Part shown: positions 56,192 to 64,000 of the stretch, piece after piece
Position numbering within the stretch: position 1 is the stretch's first letter
Layout: every line of letters starts with the position of its first letter
Program-made: the position numbers and the translations under genes
NCBI RefSeq assembly: GCF_001641265.1
Contig: NW_020167520.1
Coordinates: 1,612,001-1,676,000 of the forward strand
Origin: Pseudogymnoascus destructans
Lineage: Eukaryota; Ascomycota; Leotiomycetes; Thelebolales; Thelebolaceae
Length of the DNA: 64,000 bases
Reading direction: 5' to 3'
Notes under the pieces: generated by a model
Told to the model about the DNA's origin: nothing
The model's input: only the letters and a program-made list of their open reading frames with translations
Database searches by the model: none

Positions 56192-57009
56192 GTTGGGGTT
56201 TGGGTGGTGGGTTGACGTGGTGGTTGTTGTGCGAGCGAGCGTGCGCTGATTTCTCATCTCATCTCATCTCATCTCATCACTATTTTTTCAGCGCGTTCGT
56301 GTTGTCGTTGCGACGTTTGAGCGCTCATAGGGGGTCGGTGGAAAAGCTGGACGGGAGGGGGGGCGTATTGGAGTCAATACGGAATGTGAGACCATATATA
56401 TTTGGGTACACCACGTCCGAGCGGGGGTTGGCCGGGGGCATCGTAGCACTCGTGGCTACGTTAGACAACAGCGCCGCGCATGCATGTTATGTATGCGGGG
56501 GAGCGGTGACACGGAGATATATAATGGTCCCGTAATAATTAGATTTTTTAATACGATGGGGGAAAAAGGGGGGGGGGTCTTGGCATAGATATAATATGTG
56601 GTGGTGGATATTTGGTCGGGGTTTAGTAATGTTTGGTGGTTATAGTCCAGTCATTTTTGACTTTGGGGAAGTGGTGAGGCGGAGGGAGTAGTGTACGATA
56701 TGTATGTATATTATCAAATTATAGAAGGTTGTGGTTTATTGGGTTCTTCAGCTTGTGGTCGTAAACGCTGTGACAAGCGGAGCATCTGCATTACTGCGAC
56801 GGAGCAAGCTCTCTCCTTGCCGTGATTGATTCCACCACCTTTCCTAGTAATCACAGCTGAGTATGTTCGGGTATCATACTGACTTGATTCGATGAGCTTG
56901 CTGCGGTTCGTCTCCTTTGAGTAGAATAGAGGTTGTCGCGTGGTTGGCCCGTAGCTGGTCCAAACTCCATGGCAGGCGCCCGTGACTACCGCTCTCAATC
57001 CAGCACATC
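56192..57009. other. 3' flank of SMP3 and spacer
   Basis: About 820 bp with a CTCAT pentanucleotide repeat at about 56253-56278 and an AT-rich part. No gene. Confidence 0.45.
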
Positions 57010-57820
57010 ATGCAGTTCGGAAAATCCGTGGGGATTGCTTGCAGCTCCTTCGCCATCACCAATATTGATGACATGTTCGTCTTGGTCACGTTCTTCTCTG
57101 TGGCAGGCAATTCATCGGATTCACAGTGATTATCATCATCAGCATGATTGGTTTCGGTGCTTCGCTAGCCCTTCCCCCTGAACCCATTGGATTTCTAGTC
57201 TGCTGCCCATTCTGATGGGAGTCTGGAATTTGTTTGGTCTTCTCTTCGAGGACGAAGAGGAAGAAGAGGACGCGCCCAATATTGCCGGCATGAAAAGAAT
57301 ACTCAAAGTCTAATCCATCACAGTGATGAATGGGGGAGGAAACATTGGGACGTACATACCGCTGTTTGCACAAGCAAGGGGAGCTGAGATAGCTGTATAC
57401 GTCGTCACATACTATATCTTGCTCGGCGTGTGATGCCTCGTCGCGCTTCTGGTTATGAGGCAGAAAGACGTCCTACTTCTAGCTCAGAAATATATGAGTG
57501 TGGCAATACCCTTTCTATTCCTAGGCCTCGGAATTTTCATCAAGTCATCGTGCTACCCATGGTCCATCGATCACATTGACGCTTCACTCTCCACACACCC
57601 GGGCAAAATTATTATGGCTGTGGTGACGACCATACTCCTTTTAATATGTATGGGGGCCATGTTATGGCTCAAGCTGCGGAAAAAGGCAGCTCGGACTCCT
57701 CCGGACGTTGGCATTCCTCTGGAAGGGAATCCTCCATGTCTTTTGGAAAGCGCGATTGACTCGAGTAAGCCCGCCCAACGCTTATCATCCCCCGCAGATT
57801 TCCACTTGGCGGTTATCTAA
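57010..57820 (+). pseudogene. CadD-type cadmium-resistance transporter pseudogene
   Basis: ATG 57010 gives MQFGKSVGIACSSFAITNID and DMFVLVTFFS, the TM1 signature of the CadD/LysE-type transporter family. A small deletion after TFFS shifts frame; GRQFIGFTVIIIISMIGFGA continues in the second frame. At about 57200 another one-base slip occurs (GFL, then LLPILMGVWNL in the third frame), followed by TAA and TGA where a sense codon and a Trp are expected, and finally ITVMNGGGNIGTYIPLF and a long intact C-terminus to 57820. At least four lesions. A live copy would export Cd2+ across the plasma membrane. Confidence 0.78.
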
Positions 57821-58079
57821 AGAGATTCTTAACATAGAGAATGGCGATCCCGCAACGGGGGCCGCCATCCTTTTGTATTTATAGAGAAGTCATTTGCTTA
57901 TAACCTCCTTTAGAATCCAGATCTATAGGACATTCTAGCCCTTAAAGATATTGAGGGGGGTGATTTCTATGCCACCTATACAGATGCATTCAACAGCAGA
58001 GACCCATTCCTACTGGCTAGGATAGGCTTGAAAACGCGTCTAGAGTGTAGAATCAACTATAATTCATATAGATTACATT
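57821..58079. other. AT-rich spacer
   Basis: No gene; probably flank or decayed part of the pogo relic to its right. Confidence 0.4.
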
Positions 58080-58831
58080 GTCCTAATTGAAAATCTAGTC
58101 TCATCCATGTTATAGGTGTTGTAGTTTTCGATTTTTTGCTCTGTTATAAGGCTCTTGTACATGTCAAACACCCCTTTAACACCTCTTTAATAGCCCCATT
58201 CATCCTTTGTGCCTTAACTCTACGTCCTAACTTAACACGTAAGTTAGGATGCCTTTGAATGAATCGAGAACCCAATCTTGCCTAAGAGGTAACTTAGGTA
58301 TTTGAGGTTGTGGTTGTTGAGTGGCTAGGTCAATTGAGTCGGTCGGGTCAATTGAGTTGGTCGCGTTAGTCGCGTCGGTCGGGTCTGCTGGTAGGCCGGT
58401 TGATTTGATGGGGTCTGCCAAGCACTAGTTAGAAATAGCCGAGTGTGCTAGATTATGGCAGGTTTGATGGGTTGGTTGTTTGTTGACTTGACTGAGCTGG
58501 TCAACTCTGTAGGTCAGCTCACCTGGGTTTGGAAGACCTCCTCTGCAACCTCGCGTAATATCCGATGGCTAGGAGCGTAGCCACTTATAGTAAGTCCTTT
58601 AATCTACTTAAGAAGGGTCTTTTCTTGATTTTTTGACAAGAGCTGCTGTTGCTGGCGCGCTTCTGTACGTGTTAAGCCACCTCTAACACGCCGTTGTATG
58701 GTTCTCTCACACAGCCCTAGGGCCTTAGCAGCCTCATATGATGAATTATATTTTTTATTCTGGACTCCTAGTACTGCTTTAGATATTTGATTATCGAGTT
58801 CTTGAGGTTTCTGGATCTTCTGGCGTACCAT
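58080..58831 (-). pseudogene. pogo/Fot1-type transposase relic
   Basis: ATG 58831 opens MVRQKIQKPQELDNQISKA with a psq-type HTH (SYEAAKALGLCERTIQRRV), then a CENP-B-type HTH (SGYAPSHRILREVAEEVF). After stops come KDEWGY, GVFDMYKSLITEQ and YNMDETRFSI, the first part of the DDE_1 domain, where it fades. A TCGGTCGGGTCAATTGAG-type repeat encodes a TRPTQL array in the middle. Homologous to the fragment at 26002-26260. No terminal repeats found. Confidence 0.8.
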
Positions 58832-58955
58832 AATGTGGTTAGGTAGGTTGGCAGAAGGTGGTGGTGGTGGTGGTGATGGGTTTGATGGGGTGAGCCGCGC
58901 ACAGGACGGGACGCCCTGTAGCCTCACGCACCATCACGCATGACGGGTTTATTTT

Positions 58956-59063
58956 ATTTTTATTTTCTTTTCTTTTCTTCTTTTCTTCTTTTCTTCTTTT
59001 CTTCTTTTCTTCTTTTCTCCTTTTCTCCTTTTCTTCCTTTCTTTTCTTTTTATTTTCACCTTG
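58956..59063. repeat. Pyrimidine-rich TTTTCTTC microsatellite
   Basis: About 100 bp of TTTTCTTC/TTTTCTCC units on the plus strand, 430 bp before the FET4 start. Lys/Glu-only ORFs through it on the minus strand are artefacts. Confidence 0.92.
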
Positions 59064-59488
59064 CTTTCTTTTAAAATACAACCACACCCAACAATCAACT
59101 CGATTTTCAAACCAAACCACAAGAATAACAACAGGAGAATAGTCTCCTACGAAAAGCTGGCGGAAATCATCTCTTCACACCGACCAACAGGCTCTACCAA
59201 GCCTGTTGGCGAGTTGCCAAAGCCCACGCGACCGCCATAGAATGAAGGTTAGTCCGCTGCAACCCTCCCCGTGTCGTGAATGGCGGCAAGATGCTTCCGA
59301 TATTGGTTCATCTACATGAGAATCCGTCTTATCGTTCAATTTTCCGCCTACTAACGTCATATGCAGAACTGTGTGCTCCCTGATATTGCAAGACCCGTTG
59401 TCTCGATATTCCCGCAGGCACCATACCATTCCCTAACCCCCCTTATTTTCTTGGAATTCAACCCAGAGTTGGCCATACTGTCGCCAGG

Positions 59489-60985
59489 ATGGAACGAGTA
59501 TTCAGGATCCTTCGGGCTCCAGGTGTTCGACACGGCGTCGAATGCGCGGCACCTACCCAGGTAGTCCTGAACACGGAGCCATGTAACCAGGAGAAGGGTT
59601 TCGATATCTCCGTGGAGAACATCAATACCTACACTGTCACGACCAAGCCTAGGGTTTTGGATCGTTGGCTCGACAAGGTTGTTGAAGCCTCTGGTTCCGA
59701 GTTTGTCTACTTCACGTTCATCATCGCCCTCCTTACGTGGGCGTTCTTGGGCATTCCATTCGGCCAGTCCAACACTTGGCAGCTCACCATCTCCGATTCT
59801 CAAGCTATCATCAACATGGTCTTCGACGCCTTCCTCATGCGACAGCAGCTGAATTCTCACGAGTCCCTCATGGTCGTCGCCGCTTGTCTGAGGTCGCGCA
59901 CTACCAGCCACAAGAGAATGCTAAACCAACTCATCAGGAGCGGAAAATATAAGAAAGTCAAGTCAACACAATTCCAAGAGCTACAGCAGACAGATTTCGA
60001 GTCCGAACTCCCTGCCGAGAACTGGCTGGGTCGAATCTCCACTGCAGTTTCTACGTTTATGGGTCATATTGTCACAGTCTTCGGTTTCTGGGTGTGCATA
60101 TTCATCTGGATTGGATTCGGCAAGTACTGCAATTGGTCCGACACATGGCAGCTATACATCAACTCGTCTACTTCAGCATTGATGGTGTTCATATTGGCCT
60201 TCTTGGCCAACATTCGCGAACGACACACCAAGTACATGACAAGATGCCTCGAATCTATCTGGAAGGTTGACGCTGCTCTCGAGCTCAGACTTCGTACGGT
60301 CACCGGAGACAACATCGAAAATCCGGCCGTTCTTATCCCCGCTCACAAGCGAAGCAGAATTCAGCGTGCAATCGATTACTACGCGGATCTCGTCGGGACT
60401 CTTGTTGGGATCATGATTCTAATCTTTGTCCTCGTCGTTTGGGTAGCGATCGGTCCAGCACTGCACTTCAATGCGAACTGGTGGCTTCTCATTGGTACAT
60501 ATGCCGGGTTGGTTGGCTTAAACGATGGCTTCGTTCTTCGCAATGTCTGCACTGTACTCGGGGACAACGAGAACGAAGAGTTCGCCCACGTAGAAAACTC
60601 CGATATGGATATGCTTGCCATCATTGGCGTGGAGAAGCTCGACGAAGAGCGCGTTGCGGACAACTCTCTTACTTGCCGAATCTCGATTTGGGTGGGTAAT
60701 ATCTGCTCACATGAGCAGACCGTCGTCTTGGGGGCAATCACCATATTAGGTCTCATCATTGGTGCTAGTGCGATGAAATGGAGTGTTACTGGACAGCTCC
60801 TCTGCAATGTCCCTCCTAGCATCATCGAGTCATTTTTTACCATAATCCTGATTGCGGGCCACAACATCGGGGAGGCGAAGAGACGTGTCGACCTTCATAA
60901 CCTCTACTTACGGAGACTGAAACTGGTATCTTATGTCGATACCCTAGCCAAGGTTGAGGCAGTGGAGCAAGTTGAGGAGAAGTAG
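59489..60985 (+). CDS. FET4: Low-affinity Fe(II)/divalent metal permease Fet4
   Basis: Intronless, 498 residues. After a short N-terminus (MERVFRILRAPGVRHG) and TYTVTTKPRVLDRWLDKVVE there are about eight hydrophobic segments. They come as two related units, each with a helix followed by a W-rich stretch and a LRARR-like helix (AFLGIPFGQSNTWQLTISDS and IWIGFGKYCNWSDTWQLYIN, then WVAIGPALHFNANWWLLIGT), the PF04120 signature. The C-terminus IAGHNIGEAKRRVDLHNLYLRRL is conserved. Fet4 carries Fe2+ and other metals with low affinity at the plasma membrane. No lesion; codon use matches the housekeeping genes. The start was chosen because the N-terminus resembles other fungal Fet4 proteins. Confidence 0.92.
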   Translation: MERVFRILRAPGVRHGVECAAPTQVVLNTEPCNQEKGFDISVENINTYTVTTKPRVLDRWLDKVVEASGSEFVYFTFIIALLTWAFLGIPFGQSNTWQLTISDSQAIINMVFDAFLMRQQLNSHESLMVVAACLRSRTTSHKRMLNQLIRSGKYKKVKSTQFQELQQTDFESELPAENWLGRISTAVSTFMGHIVTVFGFWVCIFIWIGFGKYCNWSDTWQLYINSSTSALMVFILAFLANIRERHTKYMTRCLESIWKVDAALELRLRTVTGDNIENPAVLIPAHKRSRIQRAIDYYADLVGTLVGIMILIFVLVVWVAIGPALHFNANWWLLIGTYAGLVGLNDGFVLRNVCTVLGDNENEEFAHVENSDMDMLAIIGVEKLDEERVADNSLTCRISIWVGNICSHEQTVVLGAITILGLIIGASAMKWSVTGQLLCNVPPSIIESFFTIILIAGHNIGEAKRRVDLHNLYLRRLKLVSYVDTLAKVEAVEQVEEK

Positions 60986-61896
60986 AGGTCAGTACCTTTG
61001 CATTTATGCTATCGTCGCGCAACTGTTCCTCTATCAGAGGAACGGCTGCCGGAAGATAGCAGGAGCAGAGTTGGCGGGAGGAGTTGGCAGGAGTAGAGTT
61101 GGAGGACATGTGTACGGCAATGTTGGGGGTTGCGATGGGGCTTCCTGTAAACTAATTAGTCCCGTTGTCAGTATTAGCCTCTTTGAGCCCTATGACTGGC
61201 TCTAGCGTCAAGAGGGCAAAACCTGTGGCTCTTGAATCACTTCTGCAGCAGTGAATGGGTCGGATTACTCGAGCTGCATCAAATAGGTTATAATAAAGTT
61301 TTACCCCACTTCACTTGTGCAGATGCAATGTGACTGTATGATATGTACGACGAGTGAGCAGCAGATGTCTCGGGATGGAAAATGCGAAGTGCGTGTAAAG
61401 TTAAGATTTGAAAAGTAGCTTGATAACCTCGATCCTTGCCCGATTATCCTCTACAAGTAATCTTCATGGATTAGAGTGGCTAAAACACGTTTTTAAGCCC
61501 TCTATAAGGGAAAAAGCAACACTTTCAAATTGACAACTACAACAAAGCCTCCTTATCTACGATGGCCATGACAGCCATATAAGCAGAAGCTTCATATCAC
61601 ACTGTATATAGAATCGAATTTTGCTCCTTATACCACCTCCACATACCTCACATATACTCTAACCACTTGATGTTGCAATTTTTAGACCTTTGAAAAAACA
61701 CCTTATAACAGCTCTATCTCACCTTAATGAGGCGCAACTCCGACGTATACATAAGTTAGAATAGATAGAGGCATACATACAAGCAAGAGAAGCTAGATTT
61801 TCAAAATCAAACATAACTTCTGCTTAGTGGGCTACAGCAATTTCAGCCACATACAATTATACGTACAGCTACACATATAGCTCACGATGAGCCCCC
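60986..61896. other. 3' flank of FET4 and AT-rich spacer
   Basis: About 910 bp. A helical frame with HLNEAQLRRIHKLE near 61720-61760 meets a stop and may be a transposase scrap; not assignable. Confidence 0.4.
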
Positions 61897-62294
61897 TGTA
61901 ATGCTGACTTCTAAACGATAGAAGACACAGAGGTTTCTTGCGTAAGGTTGACTTAACAGAGGAGGCAGGGGATTAGACACAAAGGCTTTCCAAGTAACAC
62001 GTTACAGTATTGTAAAGAATACTATATTGAGTTGAGCATGAAGCTCCTATCTAAGGAAATACTATCTACTTATATAGTGGCGTTGTGCCTCATGGGTAAT
62101 CTGGATAGTTGGCGGATAGCTAGATATTCAGGATAGTTCATGGATAGCTCAACTATCCAATATCCACTAGTTTCTGCAACTATCCATTAGCCCCGTCACA
62201 TGGCAGCCTACCCCGCTTGCCCCCTGTGACTCACACGTCATGTTACTAGGCCCTGGTCCTGTAACCATGATGTCACGTTACCGTAGCCGTAACA
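61897..62294 (-). mobile_element. Solo LTR, family A, diverged copy A4
   Basis: TGTAATGCTGACTTC..GTAGCCGTAACA, 398 bp, same orientation as A2. The left 200 bp match A2/A3 well; the right half is diverged and contains GGATAGTT-type repeats. No matching 5-bp target duplication, so older or rearranged. Confidence 0.82.
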
Positions 62295-62626
62295 ATTTGC
62301 TAATATCAAGGTGAGTTAGTGAAGTAAACACAAGACAAAGAAGTAGATCAAAAGATATGTGTACTTACAGTGAGTTTGTAGGAAGAATATTGCAGAAGAA
62401 GAGTATAGAAAAGAGGTAGAGGTTGAAAGGTATGTGTTTTATATGAAGGTTCGCGTTGTGGTGTTGCTTTTGGAACAGTAATTCTTTGTAGGTAAATATT
62501 CCTTCACGAATATTTCTGTTTGCAACTTTAAAATAACCACGACCTTAGAACCACCTTCCTTGGTTACTCTCCGATCTACACATTCTTCTTCCCTTTTGCG
62601 CCTTCACCTCTTCACTAGGACTTCAA
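62295..62626. other. Upstream region of the motif-sharing intron gene
   Basis: AT-rich, about 330 bp, no gene; a probable 5' leader given the intron starting at 62627. Confidence 0.4.
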
Positions 62627-63786
62627 GTAAGTTTATTATCTTGATTCTATAGCCAGAACTTCTGGCGATCTTCTGCTAATCACGTGTTTAGTATGGCGAA
62701 ACGCAAGGCACCTGAAGAACTCTCCACTAATGTGAATACTATCAAAGCTCGCAACCGCGTCTCCAACCTTACTGAAGATGAGAAGGCTGTTCACTTAGCA
62801 CTCAAGGCTGACCATGCTGATCTGAGCTACTACTTAAAAAAGTATCGCTGCCTCTACTGAAGACAAGACACGTCTACAGAATGAATTGAAGGTTGAGCGT
62901 ATTCGTGTTTGGTAAGTTCCTTCTGGTAATCTCTGGTAGCCTCAATCTAACTATAAACAGGACTGAGAAGGGTACCCATGCATCTTGCATTGCGAATCAG
63001 AAAGTCAAGAATATTAGCGCCTCTTCTTCTTCTCCACAAGCACCACCATCTACTCCGCCACAACTTCTGTCTGAGCTTGCTGCATTTGAGGGTATCTCAA
63101 GTATTCCAATCGATGACAATCATAACAGCGAATGGGAGGATACTGAGGTTGAAGACGATTTGGAGTTGGAGCTTATGTTACAGCGCGAGATATTTTAAAT
63201 GACGAGGCTGTTCTACCAGATGAGCTTTCCGATGAAGAGATCACTAGCACCCAGGCTCTCTTAACTCAAGCGCACATTGATGTATGCTACCTCATAATCT
63301 GGTAATCTTCTGGTGATACTAATAGTTGATAGGCCCATGAAGAGTCCAATTTCCGCAAGTGGCAACATTTCTGGGATAGCTGTATCCACTCATATACGAG
63401 AAAGGCTGGAAAGCTGAGAAAGAAGCCTGAGCGTCTCTTTGAGTATATGCCATGGATTGATGTAGAGGAAGGGTACGTCTCTGATCATCCTAGCAATCTT
63501 CTGGCAATACTAATTGTTTATTATAGCACTTTTCACGAGGTTATCCCACCACATAAATATTTCTGTTTGTACGAGCAGGCAGTTTGGAAAGTGGGCCTAA
63601 TTACCAGGACCTGTGCAGTGGTACCCAAAGTCTTACAATCTTGTCGACAATGGATGGTTGCAAATATCCACTCATAGTTCTAGCTTCAAAGAGGCGTTCT
63701 TACTTGTCTACTCTAAGAAGTTTGATAAGGAAAAGTGGGCTAAGGTATCAGCTGCGCAGGATATGTTGTTCCTGGAGCTAGAGTAG
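62627..63786 (+). pseudogene. Intron-rich accessory gene with motif-sharing introns, frame-broken
   Basis: A leader intron 62627-62691 ends two bases before ATG 62693 (MAKRKAPEELSTNVNTIKAR...). Introns 62912-62960, 63282-63332 and 63473-63526 join protein-like exons: LKVERIRVW to TEKGTHASCIANQKV, TQALLTQAHID to AHEESNFRKWQHF, and PWIDVEEG to TFHEVIPPHKYFCLYEQ. Frame breaks lie in an A6 run near 62840, at 63198, and again near 63595-63610, after which YSKKFDKEKWAKVSAAQDM appears before TAG at 63784. The protein is Ser/Pro- and Glu-rich with no domain I recognise. The locus is AT-rich and lies next to LTR A4, so a transposon origin is possible. Confidence 0.5.
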
Positions 63787-63909
63787 AGGAGAACTTGAGT
63801 TTGCTAAAGTTATAGCGCTGGAGTACCTGGTTTTCCAACGCGAATAGGGGCTATAGAGAAATTTAAGTACTTCATCGTAGCCAGACTTCTGGTAACCTTC
63901 TGATAATCG
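62650..63909 (+). repeat. Five copies of a TTCTGGYRATCTTCTG motif in introns or leaders
   Basis: Copies lie at about 62650-62681 (leader intron), 62919-62945, 63295-63323, 63489-63513 (three internal introns) and 63878-63909 (just before ATG 63923). Typical cores are ACTTCTGGCGATCTTCTG, AATCTTCTGGTGATACTAAT and AATCTTCTGGCAATACTAAT. They sit just upstream of, or include, the branch-point-like CTAAT. Confidence 0.8.
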
Positions 63910-63922
63910 AGCAATTTGCCAA

Positions 63923-64000
63923 ATGTCATCTCAATACTCAGAGTTGTTTGATTCTGACAATCCTATTGCAGATGTATTCTCAGACTCTTTTCCATCTTCT
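63923..64000 (+). CDS. Start of a further gene, cut by the window edge
   Basis: ATG 63923 opens 26 codons, MSSQYSELFDSDNPIADVF..., to the window end without a stop. The upstream leader carries the same motif as the leader intron at 62627-62691, so this gene may belong to the same family or element as its left neighbour. Too short to identify. Confidence 0.4.
   Translation, partial: MSSQYSELFDSDNPIADVFSDSFPSS

Noticed and set aside
58839..59131. Lys/Glu-rich ORFs
   Set aside because: Translation of the TTTTCTTC microsatellite.

Overview
The window is nuclear DNA from a filamentous ascomycete (Pezizomycotina). Genes carry short introns of about 45-140 nt with GTRNGT donors and CTAAC/CTAAT branch points. 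The recognisable proteins are fungal: formin, Smp3, Skp1/SconC, a Pmd1-type ABC pump, Fet4, eIF6, eL39, Swi5 and relics of a fungalysin and a CadD-type transporter. Many transposon relics carry stops of the C-to-T/G-to-A type, as left by repeat-induced point mutation (RIP). No species is assigned. No rRNA, tRNA or CRISPR was found.

Layout. 1-16.4 kb is a compact housekeeping block: a partial nuclear low-complexity protein, TIF6, SWI5, an atypical SDR facing SER1 head to head, and a large formin converging on SER1. 16.4-24 kb is transitional: a hexanucleotide microsatellite, a small membrane protein, 21-codon tandem repeats, a GTR1 fragment, a retropepsin-like single-copy gene and two decayed genes.

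23.9-31 kb and 34-44.7 kb are layered transposon graveyards. They hold a Tc1-type (DD34E) relic, pogo-type elements, solo LTRs of three families (A, B, C), and a hAT element split open by a C repeat and a nearly complete Ty3/gypsy chromovirus. The chromovirus carries an intact, intron-containing, Cys-rich gene in antisense orientation between pol and the 3' LTR. A RING-finger gene sits between the two graveyards at 32-33 kb.

44.9-57 kb is again genic: a collapsed fungalysin, a full ABC transporter, RPL39, SKP1 and SMP3. 57-64 kb mixes a dead CadD-type transporter, a second pogo relic, FET4, another solo LTR, and a decayed gene whose introns share a repeated motif (introner-like).

The housekeeping genes are unrelated in function and independently transcribed. 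The most interesting signals are the antisense passenger gene of the chromovirus, the motif-sharing introns at 62.6-63.9 kb, the dated nesting of LTRs with intact 5-bp target duplications, and a recurring pattern of genes broken exactly at C/G homopolymers. The last may be assembly error rather than biology.
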